From Paenibacillus puerhi (GTDB lineage: Bacteria > Bacillota > Bacilli > Paenibacillales > NBRC-103111): 64,000 bases of DNA. Under the pieces are notes generated by a model. That model did no database searches. It was not told the origin of the DNA and was given only the letters and a program-made list of their open reading frames with translations. The DNA lies in the NCBI RefSeq assembly GCF_009846885.1, contig NZ_WUWM01000014.1, forward strand, positions 104,951 to 168,950, given 5' to 3'. Positions 9,318 to 17,813 of the stretch are shown here, piece by piece. The position numbers were made by a program, and so were the translations under genes. Each line of letters starts with the position of its first letter. The stretch's first letter is position 1.

Positions 9318-10415
9318 ATGTCTTATAAGCTGGTGGAGAAGCTGAGGGAGCAGTACAGGGGAACGACCAAATGGTATACGCACCGGTGGCATTATATTGA
9401 AGGTTGTATCCTGAAGTCCTATATGGACAGCTATCAGCTTACAGGAAACGAGGAAGATTACCGGTTCGTCAAGGACTTTATCGATGGTTTGTACGACGAG
9501 AGGGGCGAGATCGCCCAGCTGAATCTTGGTTACTACAATATCGATCAGATTCGAATGGCTTCGCTGCTGTTTCCGCTTTATGAGCGGGAGAGGGACCCCA
9601 AATATCGCCGGGTGCTCGACCTGCTGTACCAGCAGCTGGACAGGTATCCGCGAACAAAGTCAGGCTCCTTCTGGCATAAGCAAAACTACCCGAATCAGGT
9701 GTGGCTGGACGGCCTGTACATGGGGCAGCCCTTCTACGTCCGCTATATCAAGAGCTTCTCTGGCCGGGCGGATTATTCTGATACGCTGGGTCAGTTTGCG
9801 AACGTCCGCCGGCATATCTTTGACGATAAGACCCGATTGTACCGTCATGCCTACGATGAAAGCCGGGAGATGTTCTGGTGCGATCCAGCGACGGGTCAAT
9901 CCCCGAATGTATGGTCGCGCGCGGTAGGGTGGTTTGCTATGGCGCTCGTCGATGTGCTGGAGCTGCTGGACGGCGAGCCTGCCGATACGCAGCCGATGAA
10001 GATCGTCTTGAAGGAGCTTCTCGAAGGGATGCTGCCGCATCGTCATCCAGGCGGAATGTGGTATCAGCTCGTCGACCGGGCGGAGCATCCGAGCAACTAT
10101 CTGGAATCGAGCGGTACGCTGATGCTTGCCTTTGCGATGTTGAAGGGGGCGCGATTAGGTTATTTGCCCGAGGAATACAGCGCCCTTGGGAAGCAGGCCC
10201 TCGATGGGACGATCAGCAGGTATGTGCGTGATGAGGCGGGCGAGGTACTGCTTGGAGGCATTTGCCGAAGCGCGGGCCTCGGGACGAAGCCGGAGAACGG
10301 CCAGATGAGGGACGGAAGCGTGGAATACTATCTGCAGCAGGAGCAGGTCGTAGAGAATAACGGACATGGCGTGGCGCCGCTGCTGATGTGCTATAACGAA
10401 GTCAAGCTGCTTTGA
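9318..10415 (+). CDS. glycoside hydrolase family 105, unsaturated uronyl hydrolase (YteR/YesR type)
   Basis: 365 aa, ATG with an AGGGGG site about 9 nt upstream. No signal peptide, so it acts in the cytoplasm after import. Alpha/alpha-barrel protein of the GH105 family. The QVWLDGLYMGQPF segment (about residues 131-143) carries the conserved catalytic Asp of YteR, and WSRAVGWFAMALVDVL matches the substrate-binding R-x-x-GW motif. Family members hydrate the 4,5-double bond of a terminal unsaturated galacturonate or glucuronate left by a polysaccharide lyase, freeing the sugar. This is the strongest clue to what the operon consumes. The exact polysaccharide is not determined. Confidence 0.9.
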   Translation: MSYKLVEKLREQYRGTTKWYTHRWHYIEGCILKSYMDSYQLTGNEEDYRFVKDFIDGLYDERGEIAQLNLGYYNIDQIRMASLLFPLYERERDPKYRRVLDLLYQQLDRYPRTKSGSFWHKQNYPNQVWLDGLYMGQPFYVRYIKSFSGRADYSDTLGQFANVRRHIFDDKTRLYRHAYDESREMFWCDPATGQSPNVWSRAVGWFAMALVDVLELLDGEPADTQPMKIVLKELLEGMLPHRHPGGMWYQLVDRAEHPSNYLESSGTLMLAFAMLKGARLGYLPEEYSALGKQALDGTISRYVRDEAGEVLLGGICRSAGLGTKPENGQMRDGSVEYYLQQEQVVENNGHGVAPLLMCYNEVKLL

Positions 10416-10461
10416 CGAGGTTTGGGGTACGAGGTTCGTATTATGAGGAGGATGCGCACAT

Positions 10462-11358
10462 ATGGACACAAGCTGGATTCGCGGGGTCATACCGCCGATT
10501 GTCACCCCGGTGGATGAGCAGGAGAACGTGGAGGAGCAAGCGCTTCGGCGAGTGGTCGAGCACGTGCTGGCCGGAGGAGTGCATGGGCTGTTGTCGCTTG
10601 GCAGCAACGGGGAATTTTACGGGCTGGATCATGAGCAGCAGGAACGGGCGGTTACGATTACGCTGGACCAGGCCGGCGGACGTGTGCCGGTATATATGGG
10701 CATAGGAGCGATTACGACGAAGGAGTGCGTGAAGCTGGCGCGGATGGGAGAGCGGCTGGGGGCGCAGGCGCTTACGATCCTCCCGCCGATGTTTCTGACT
10801 CCGTCGGAAGACGAGCTTTACCGGCATTTTGTTACCGTTGCCGAAGCGACGCCGCTTCCGCTGCTAATCTACAATAATCCGGACCGGGTCGGCAACAATA
10901 TATCGCTTTCGCTGATCGAGCGATTGGCTGCGGTTCCGAACATCGTGGGGATGAAGGACAGCAGCGGCGACCTGACGTTGACCGCCGAGTATATCCGGCG
11001 AACGCGTGACAGCGGCTTCCGCGTCATGGCGGGGCGAGATGTGATGATTCTGGGATCTCTAGTTTACGGAGCTGTCGGCTGCGTCGCTTCGACGGCCAAT
11101 ATCGTCCCTTCGCTAGTGGTGGACATCTACGAGCGCTTCTTGAAAGGCGACCTGCCGGGTTCGCTGGAAGCTCAGTTCAAGCTTGCGCCGCTGAGAATGG
11201 CCTTCAATCTTGCGAGCTTCCCTGTCATCACGAAGGAAGCGATGAATATGGTCGGCGTAGAAGTAGGAGCCTCTATTCTGCCGAATACGGCGTGCTCCGA
11301 GGTCAACCGCGAGAAGCTTCGCGACATTTTGCACCAGATGGGTGCCCTCAAATCATAA
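10462..11358 (+). CDS. DapA-family (dihydrodipicolinate synthase-like) lyase, probable keto-deoxy sugar acid aldolase/dehydratase
   Basis: 298 aa, with GAGGAGG about 10 nt before the ATG. Class I aldolase TIM barrel with GSNGEF (residues 47-52), YNNP (137-140) and the Schiff-base lysine in MKDSSGD (K165). The GSNGEF variant replaces the TTGE motif of true DapA, which points to another keto-acid substrate. It sits between a GH105 hydrolase and galactarate-type dehydratase and tartronate-semialdehyde reductase genes. A likely role is splitting 5-keto-4-deoxy-glucarate or KDG-like acids, or dehydrating 5-keto-4-deoxyglucarate as KdgD does. Sequence alone does not separate the two. Confidence 0.85.
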   Translation: MDTSWIRGVIPPIVTPVDEQENVEEQALRRVVEHVLAGGVHGLLSLGSNGEFYGLDHEQQERAVTITLDQAGGRVPVYMGIGAITTKECVKLARMGERLGAQALTILPPMFLTPSEDELYRHFVTVAEATPLPLLIYNNPDRVGNNISLSLIERLAAVPNIVGMKDSSGDLTLTAEYIRRTRDSGFRVMAGRDVMILGSLVYGAVGCVASTANIVPSLVVDIYERFLKGDLPGSLEAQFKLAPLRMAFNLASFPVITKEAMNMVGVEVGASILPNTACSEVNREKLRDILHQMGALKS

Positions 11359-11374
11359 AAAAGGCGGGGTTGCT

Positions 11375-12913
11375 ATGCCGGCTGCAGAACGAATGGAGAA
11401 TGAGACGCCACTGTACATTAAGGTAAACGAGAAGGACAACGTTGCGATTATTGTCAATACCGGAGGGCTGCCGAAGGGGACGGTGTTCCCTTGCGGGCTT
11501 GAACTGGTCGAGCGCATCCCGCAAGGACATAAGGTTGCGCTGAGGGATCTCCGCCAGGAGGACCCGATCATCCGTTACGGCGAGATCATCGGCTGCGCGG
11601 CAGCACCGATAGCCAGGGGCAGCTGGGTAGAGGAGTCGCTCGTTACTTTGCCGACGCCGCCTAGACTAGAGGAGCTGCCACTCGCGAGCGCGGTGCCGAA
11701 GCCGCTGCCCCCGCTCGAAGGCTATACCTTCGAGGGCTACCGGAATAAGGACGGCAGCGTCGGGACGAAGAACATACTCGGCATCACCACGAGCGTTCAA
11801 TGCGTGGCCGGCGTGCTGGAATTCGCGGTTAAGCAGATCAAGGAGCAGCTGCTGCCGAAATACCCCAACGTGGAGGATGTCGTGGCCTTGACCCATAACT
11901 ACGGCTGCGGCGTCGCCATCCAGGCGCCGGATGCCATCATCCCGATCCGGACGATACAGAATATCGCCGTTAACCCGAATTTTGGCGGCGAGGTGCTGGT
12001 CGTCGGGCTTGGCTGCGAGAAGCTTGCGCCGGAGCGATTGCTACCGGACGGCGATACAGGCAGGCTGATCACGCTGCAGGATCATCACGGCTTTCGCAGC
12101 ATGCTAGAGTCGGTGATGAGTCAAGCCGAGGAGCGGCTGGCTTCCTTGAACCGGAGACAGCGTGTCACATGCCCGGCTTCGGACCTGGTCGTCGGGCTGC
12201 AGTGCGGGGGGAGCGACGCCTTCTCCGGCGTAACGGCCAATCCTGCCGTCGGTTATGCAGCAGATTTATTGGTGCGCGCCGGTGCGACGGTCATGTTCTC
12301 AGAGGTTACCGAGGTGCGGGACGCCGTTCATCTGTTGACGCCGCGGGTGGTGAGTGAAGAGGTCGGCCGGGATTTGCTGCGTGAGATGGCTTGGTACGAT
12401 AATTACCTTCAGCGGGGACAAGCGGACCGCAGCGCGAACCCGACGCCAGGCAACAAAAAAGGCGGGCTGGCGAATATTGTGGAGAAGGCTCTCGGTTCGA
12501 TTGTGAAATCAGGCACAAGCTCAATCGCCGGCGTGCTGTCTCCGGGTGAGAAAGCGAAGCAAAAGGGATTGCTCTATGCAGCTACGCCTGCCAGCGACTT
12601 CGTATGCGGCACCCTGCAGCTAGCCTCCGGCGTCAACATGCAGGTGTTCACGACGGGCCGGGGGACCCCGTATGGGCTGGCCGTCGTGCCGGTTATTAAA
12701 GTGGCTACACGCAGCGCCTTGATGGAGCAGTGGCACGACTTGATTGACATCAACGCAGGGACGATAGCTACCGGCGAAGAAACCATCGAAGAGGTGGGCT
12801 GGACCATTTTCCATACGATCCTTGAGGTGGCGAGCGGGAAGAAGACAACGTGGGCCGACCGGTGGGGCTTGCACAACGATCTGTGCTTGTTTAACCCAGC
12901 GCCGGTCACCTGA
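11375..12913 (+). CDS. UxaA/GarD family sugar-acid dehydratase (altronate or galactarate dehydratase)
   Basis: 512 aa. The ATG at 11375 follows GGCGGGG; the in-frame ATG at 11342 lies inside the previous gene. The N-terminal part (about 1-95) is a small SAF-like domain. The rest is the large iron-dependent dehydratase domain with HNYGCG (about residues 173-178), GLGCEK and [18 protein letters not shown], all typical of altronate (UxaA) and galactarate (GarD) dehydratases. The length matches single-chain UxaA/GarD. It removes water from an aldonic or aldaric acid to give a 2-keto-3-deoxy acid. With the GarR-like gene next to it, galactarate or glucarate is the more economical guess. Confidence 0.88.
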   Translation: MPAAERMENETPLYIKVNEKDNVAIIVNTGGLPKGTVFPCGLELVERIPQGHKVALRDLRQEDPIIRYGEIIGCAAAPIARGSWVEESLVTLPTPPRLEELPLASAVPKPLPPLEGYTFEGYRNKDGSVGTKNILGITTSVQCVAGVLEFAVKQIKEQLLPKYPNVEDVVALTHNYGCGVAIQAPDAIIPIRTIQNIAVNPNFGGEVLVVGLGCEKLAPERLLPDGDTGRLITLQDHHGFRSMLESVMSQAEERLASLNRRQRVTCPASDLVVGLQCGGSDAFSGVTANPAVGYAADLLVRAGATVMFSEVTEVRDAVHLLTPRVVSEEVGRDLLREMAWYDNYLQRGQADRSANPTPGNKKGGLANIVEKALGSIVKSGTSSIAGVLSPGEKAKQKGLLYAATPASDFVCGTLQLASGVNMQVFTTGRGTPYGLAVVPVIKVATRSALMEQWHDLIDINAGTIATGEETIEEVGWTIFHTILEVASGKKTTWADRWGLHNDLCLFNPAPVT

Positions 12914-12963
12914 AGCATGGAACCGGATCGTAATCGAGGATAGAACAGGGAGGAGAGCCTGAC

Positions 12964-13845
12964 ATGAAAGTAGGGTTTATCGGATTGGGCATTATGGGAA
13001 AGCCCATGAGCCAAAACTTGCTGAAGGCCGGCTATGAGCTGGTGGTTCTCGAAAGAAATAAGAGTGCGGCCGAGCTGGAAAAGGCTGGCGCAGCCGTTGC
13101 AGCGACGCCGAAAGCGGTGGCTGAGCTATCGGATGTGGTCATTACGATGCTTCCGAATTCGCCTCAGGTCCAAGAGGTTGTGCTTGGCGCGGATGGGGTC
13201 ATCGAAGGGGCAAAGCCCGGCTCTGTGGTCATCGATATGAGCTCGATCGCGCCGCTGACGAGTCAGGCAATCGCCCGGCAGCTGGCGGAGAAGGGAATCG
13301 ATATGCTGGACGCCCCGGTAAGCGGCGGCGAGCCGAAGGCGATCGAGGGCACGCTCTCCGTGATGGTCGGAGGCAAGCAGGATGTATTCGACCGCTGCTA
13401 TGACGTCATGAAGGCGATGGCCTCGTCCGTTGTCCGGACAGGGGATATCGGCGCGGGCAATGTGACGAAGCTGGCCAACCAAATTATCGTGGCGCTCAAC
13501 ATCGCAGCCATGTCCGAGGCGCTCGTGCTGGCGAGCAAGGCGGGCGTACAGCCGGAGCTGGTCTATCAGGCCATTCGCGGCGGGCTGGCGGGCAGCACGG
13601 TGCTCGACGCGAAAGCACCGCTTGTGATGGACCGCAAGTTCGATCCGGGCTTCCGCATTAATCTGCATATTAAGGATCTTGATAATGTGCTGGAGACGTC
13701 TCAGGAGGTAGGCGTACCGCTTCCGCTCACTACTAGCGTCTTGGAAATGATGCTGGCGCTTAAGGCCGACGGTCTCGGCGACTGCGACCACGGAGGCTTG
13801 GTGCGCTATTATGAGAAGCTTGCCAAGGTGGAAGTGAAGAGGTAG
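12964..13845 (+). CDS. garR: 2-hydroxy-3-oxopropionate (tartronate semialdehyde) reductase-like enzyme
   Basis: 293 aa, GGGAGGAG site about 10 nt before the ATG. Beta-hydroxyacid dehydrogenase family: NAD(P)-binding GLGIMGKPM (residues 7-15), substrate loop DAPVSGG (116-122) and the catalytic lysine in GNVTKLANQ (K169). Enzymes with this pattern reduce tartronate semialdehyde to glycerate in galactarate/glucarate breakdown. The gene name is given from family resemblance and context; 3-hydroxyisobutyrate dehydrogenase is the alternative. It is the last gene of the uronate block and no strong terminator is evident, only a weak hairpin about 100 nt further on. Confidence 0.8.
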   Translation: MKVGFIGLGIMGKPMSQNLLKAGYELVVLERNKSAAELEKAGAAVAATPKAVAELSDVVITMLPNSPQVQEVVLGADGVIEGAKPGSVVIDMSSIAPLTSQAIARQLAEKGIDMLDAPVSGGEPKAIEGTLSVMVGGKQDVFDRCYDVMKAMASSVVRTGDIGAGNVTKLANQIIVALNIAAMSEALVLASKAGVQPELVYQAIRGGLAGSTVLDAKAPLVMDRKFDPGFRINLHIKDLDNVLETSQEVGVPLPLTTSVLEMMLALKADGLGDCDHGGLVRYYEKLAKVEVKR

Positions 13846-14562
13846 GGTTGGCCGCAATAGTACGGATACGATAGTAAATAAACAGCAACACGAGGCTGGC
13901 GTATAACTGATATTCTCCCCTGACGGCTAGATAGGTTAAATAATAAAACCTGCTACCATAAGGGTTTTTTTCGTGGCTAAATAATCTATGACAGCACAAT
14001 CGACTAACTCCGTAGATCAATGACGCGTATAGTGTAGATATTATTTCGTGCTAAGCTGTATGAGACCGTCGTGGTTTTATTTCACAATGGGGGCAATGAC
14101 ATAGTTCAGGTTTGAAATACATATTAGGTGCAGCAACTTATCGATATTAAGAAAGCAAGCGGAGTCAGCTCCTTTAGGGATTAGTACCTACTTACTTTTG
14201 CAAGAGACAAGGGGAAACCTGTTAGCTAATTGCGCTGTCGCAGTTTTTTGAAACCATACTTTTAGTGCTGATAGTTATTAATTGGGAAAGATTTTCTATA
14301 TTTGTTCGGATTCATAAAGAAAAAGTGGGGTGATTCACCATAACTTTTTTAGAGTATTTTCTTGTATGATAGTCAAGACCTGCTTTGGTCTTTTAAAATT
14401 GAAACATTAAGTTTCTTTATTGGGTTTCAATAGTGCATTGTTCATGTATTACATCAAAAAATAGTGGTTTTATATGTTCAAAGGTGTGTTATTAGAACTA
14501 TATTCTCGTTGTCCGCTGTATACGAAAATGATAGAATTGTAGGATAGACTGGAGGCGTATAT
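13846..14562. other. AT-rich gap between the uronate operon and the defence operon
   Basis: About 717 nt without a convincing gene and with base composition clearly more AT-rich than the sequence to its left. It contains a weak terminator-like hairpin (AAAACC...GGTTTTTTT near 13944-13970), an 11-bp palindrome GGTGATTCACC at 14329-14339, a small hairpin AAGACC-GGTCTT followed by TT at 14375-14394, and a stretch near 14350-14366 resembling the repeats found right of the defence operon. This is probably the left junction of a transferred segment. Confidence 0.6.
14509..14537 (+). promoter_or_regulatory. probable sigma-A promoter of the McrBC-like operon
   Basis: TTGTCC (14509-14514) and TAGAAT (14532-14537) are separated by 17 bp, with TGA just before the -10 box (extended -10). 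The first gene's start codon is 26 nt downstream. Predicted from sequence only. Confidence 0.6.
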
Positions 14563-15855
14563 ATGCATGAGAGCGAGTGGTTGCCGCGGCTATTATCCAA
14601 GCAGGATTTGCTGCAGATATGCAACCTGTTTAATTTGTCCGTACCTGGATTTCGAAGTGATAAGCTATCCAGTAGACCCGAAGAACAACTGAGATCTGTA
14701 GTCACACAAGCACTGAAAAATGGCATTGGGGCCAAGAAAAATAAGAGAGGTAAAATACTCTTAGATACCTTTTTTTCTGAAATCGTTGAGGAGATGAACA
14801 ATTTGATCCAACCTCAATGGAAAAATTTAAGTTTTGAAAGCACTGTAGATGAACTTGATTTTTCGGTTAATATTCGACCCTATCAAAAACTAGCTTTGAT
14901 TCGTGAGTGGTTTCCCGACAAATACGCCGGTACAGTAGAAATAATTCGTCAAAACGTCATCAATAACCAAGGATTGTTTTACGGCATTTCAAAAATAAAT
15001 GACGATGATTACATCAAACGCATCATTCAGGATCTGAATAAGGACGTAAAATTAACCCAATTTGATGAATACCTTCAATTCATTGAGTATATCGGGGCGA
15101 CCCCGCGATGGGAACAGATTAAAACTACACTTGCAGCAAAACAAACGGAACGCGAGCGCTTGATGTATATCTCTGGTCTAACTTCAATTGATCGATTTAT
15201 GGGAATTGTCGCAGTAATAGACGACTACGAACCGTTACGGTCAGTTGCTTACAACCTGTACGTAATTGAGCGAGAGAAAGTATATGAAAGTGAATATACA
15301 AATGTTCAGGACGAAGGAGCTGCCGCAGCGCAGCAAGTGACAAAACTAACCAAAGAGCTCGATGAACAAATAGACGAAAATAAGAAATTAAATGAGCAAA
15401 TAGAAATATTGACAGTGGAAATTAAAAGGTTAACAGACGCGGGGGAAGAGGATGTACAACGTGAGTATGCACTTAACAAAGAACTGGGAGAGCAACGGAA
15501 AGCAAGAGAAAACGCGGAACTAGTTAAGGAGCTATTTGAGGAACTGGTACCTCAATCAAGTGAGGCTATGATTATTACAGATAAGCCGGACCCGAGAATA
15601 AAACAAGTTTTCAATAAAAATATTTTCTCTAAAAATTTCCTTTTAAAAGAAAAGCAAAACGGTAACATACATAACTTACAATCAAAGATTTGGTTCATTG
15701 ATCGACAATCATTTCGAAGTACAAGGGAATGGATACAGTTGAAACAGTTTCTAGACGAAAACGGCTTTTTCTATGAGGAATATAACGACTACCTGGAATT
15801 ACTTAAACGCTACTTGCATGTGATTCAAAGTGATGATACGGAGGTTTATAACTAA
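14563..15855 (+). CDS. coiled-coil protein of unknown family, first gene of the McrBC-like operon
   Basis: 430 aa, ATG with GGAGG 7 nt upstream. I do not recognise the family. The N-terminus (residues 10-52, LLSKQDLLQICNLFNLSVPG and on) is a short helical region reminiscent of a SAP-type DNA-binding motif, which is a guess. Residues about 250-328 are strongly charged with leucine/isoleucine heptads (LTKELDEQIDENKKLNEQIE) and should form a coiled coil. The C-terminal 90 residues are globular and rich in aromatic residues. The stop codon overlaps the next start by one base (TAATG), so the product is translationally coupled to the ATPase and probably works with it, perhaps as target-recognition subunit. 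Confidence 0.7.
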   Translation: MHESEWLPRLLSKQDLLQICNLFNLSVPGFRSDKLSSRPEEQLRSVVTQALKNGIGAKKNKRGKILLDTFFSEIVEEMNNLIQPQWKNLSFESTVDELDFSVNIRPYQKLALIREWFPDKYAGTVEIIRQNVINNQGLFYGISKINDDDYIKRIIQDLNKDVKLTQFDEYLQFIEYIGATPRWEQIKTTLAAKQTERERLMYISGLTSIDRFMGIVAVIDDYEPLRSVAYNLYVIEREKVYESEYTNVQDEGAAAAQQVTKLTKELDEQIDENKKLNEQIEILTVEIKRLTDAGEEDVQREYALNKELGEQRKARENAELVKELFEELVPQSSEAMIITDKPDPRIKQVFNKNIFSKNFLLKEKQNGNIHNLQSKIWFIDRQSFRSTREWIQLKQFLDENGFFYEEYNDYLELLKRYLHVIQSDDTEVYN

Positions 15856-17813
15856 TGACCTTAATAGACGAAAAAACAAAACGAGAGATCAATAGCTGTT
15901 ACATTTTAGGACGCCTAGCCGATGAATCTGACCCTGATCATATCCCAGCTCTTGGGGTTGATCGAAAATCAGTTACCAAAAGCCATCGAAATGATGTAAT
16001 CGTGTTTTATTTGCAGGCAGTAAGTGACGAGCCAAAGCTTTTGAAAAATACTCTGGAGAAGCAACAAAAAGATTGTTATGTATCTTTTGATGACCGAAAT
16101 TACCGGTATCTGCAGAGTATTAAATACTATGACCAAACCGACAAAGTACATTACCTGCGTGAGCATCTGGAAGGAAAGCTGATATTATTCAAACCCAAGC
16201 TGTCGGTGCGAAATGATAACACGGGTCACCGCTATCATTACAATTTTGAAATTGTCCTGGTTTCGGATGATACCGCGGAGAATAACTATTATGTCGCGGT
16301 ACCGCAAGTTAAAAAGGGCGTACCTGCAGCGAGGTTTGAAAGATCCTTGCTTGATAAATCGCCGGTTCAACTGCCTGAGTATCCAAGCTATATGGAGGTT
16401 CCAGAATTTATCTTATGTGATGGTCACCTATACTTTATTCCAGAGCAGGATATTTTGGAGACCGGAAATAACATCAATTTGTATTACGCTAGAAAACCGC
16501 ATCTAATAAAAAAGTTGCCACTTAGCGACCTTCAAGATTTTTGGGATCATATGAAGTGTGCGTACCGGGAACTAGGGTTCTTGTCTGATCAATATGCTAG
16601 CCTTTTGCGTGATAAATTCCATCATCAAGGAAAATCAATTGTTCATGTGGATGCGCCTGCGACAGCCCCCAAAAAGGAAGATAAGCCAAAAGTGCCTGAG
16701 ACGCTTAGTGAATCTGACTTCATTTCTCGGCTTAAATTCTTTGCTGAAGAAGAAGAACTCATTTATCAGGAAGAGGAAGCACTCGTCAACTTTCATACAG
16801 CGCTCAAAACAGGCAATATGGCGGTGCTTGGAGGCATGAGCGGTACAGGAAAAACTCAGCTAGTACTTCTCTATGCAAAAGCGCTCGGGCTGAAGAAAGA
16901 CGAAAACCTGCTCATTGTGCCAATTTCACCAGCTTACACGGAACCATCAGATATCCTTGGGTATCACAATCATCAAATGGGATTATATATGGAAAGCGAA
17001 ACAGGCCTGGTTTCTTTTTTAGAGCGAGCAAGCCTACATAAAAACGAACTACACATGGTCCTTTTTGATGAGATGAACTTGGGTCAGGTGGAGCATTATT
17101 TTTCTCCGTTTGTATCCTTGCTCGAGATGCCTAAAGATCAGAGAGAATTGCAACTTTTTAGTAAAGATGCGATTTGCCACAATAAAAATCAGAATCGTGT
17201 TATTCCGATTCATGATAACATCCTGTTTGTGGGGACGGCGAATTTTGATGAAACGACAAAAGATTTCTCCAACCGTATGCTTGATCGGATGAACGTAATT
17301 TTTCTAGAAAAGCTTGGTTTTGGCGCTTCATTGGAGAAAGAAACTGAGAAGAAGGATTTTGATAAACAAACAAAAGTAAACCGCAAAATCTACCGTGAAG
17401 ACTGGGTGTCCAAACCTGCTTCCCTTGAGGAACATGAAATCTCTCTCTTGGATCGGCTCCATGAGTTGATGAAGGAGTACGACAGTCAGACCGGAGTAAG
17501 TTTCCGAATCGCTAAAGGAATCGGTATGTATCTTTCGAATATTCCAGAAGTGAGTGAAGGAAATCCATTCGTTACAAGACAAACGGGTCTCGATTACCAA
17601 ATTAAGCAGCGCATACTCACAAAAATCCGTGGTCATCGGGAACAAATCCAGGAGTTGGTCGGCACGTATGAGCTAGACAGCAATAAATATCAGCCTGGAC
17701 TTATCGCTCGCTTGCTAATGGAAGAAGGCGATGGTGAAGAAGAATTTAAATCATCCATCAATTTCTTAAAGCAAAAAGCCAAGGAGATAACGAGGAACGG
17801 GTATGCGTTATAG
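15855..17813 (+). CDS. McrB-like AAA+ ATPase/GTPase of a type IV restriction-like system
   Basis: 652 aa. The N-terminal ~280 residues are unassigned and probably a target-recognition module. The motor domain follows: Walker A GGMSGTGKT (326-334), Walker B MVLFDEMN (401-408) continuing into the McrB-like helix LGQVEHYFSPFVSLLE, and a sensor segment FVGTANFDETT (458-468) followed by MLDRMN. This order and wording match McrB-type AAA+ proteins, which translocate DNA and power an McrC nuclease. The NTADR-type GTP motif of E. coli McrB is not seen. It overlaps both neighbours (1 nt upstream, 11 nt downstream), so the three gene products are likely made in fixed ratio. Confidence 0.85.
   Translation: MTLIDEKTKREINSCYILGRLADESDPDHIPALGVDRKSVTKSHRNDVIVFYLQAVSDEPKLLKNTLEKQQKDCYVSFDDRNYRYLQSIKYYDQTDKVHYLREHLEGKLILFKPKLSVRNDNTGHRYHYNFEIVLVSDDTAENNYYVAVPQVKKGVPAARFERSLLDKSPVQLPEYPSYMEVPEFILCDGHLYFIPEQDILETGNNINLYYARKPHLIKKLPLSDLQDFWDHMKCAYRELGFLSDQYASLLRDKFHHQGKSIVHVDAPATAPKKEDKPKVPETLSESDFISRLKFFAEEEELIYQEEEALVNFHTALKTGNMAVLGGMSGTGKTQLVLLYAKALGLKKDENLLIVPISPAYTEPSDILGYHNHQMGLYMESETGLVSFLERASLHKNELHMVLFDEMNLGQVEHYFSPFVSLLEMPKDQRELQLFSKDAICHNKNQNRVIPIHDNILFVGTANFDETTKDFSNRMLDRMNVIFLEKLGFGASLEKETEKKDFDKQTKVNRKIYREDWVSKPASLEEHEISLLDRLHELMKEYDSQTGVSFRIAKGIGMYLSNIPEVSEGNPFVTRQTGLDYQIKQRILTKIRGHREQIQELVGTYELDSNKYQPGLIARLLMEEGDGEEEFKSSINFLKQKAKEITRNGYAL

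Noticed and set aside
14329..14339. Palindrome GGTGATTCACC upstream of the McrBC-like operon, considered as an operator
   Set aside because: Only 11 bp and about 180 bp upstream of the predicted promoter; too short to call without a matching regulator.
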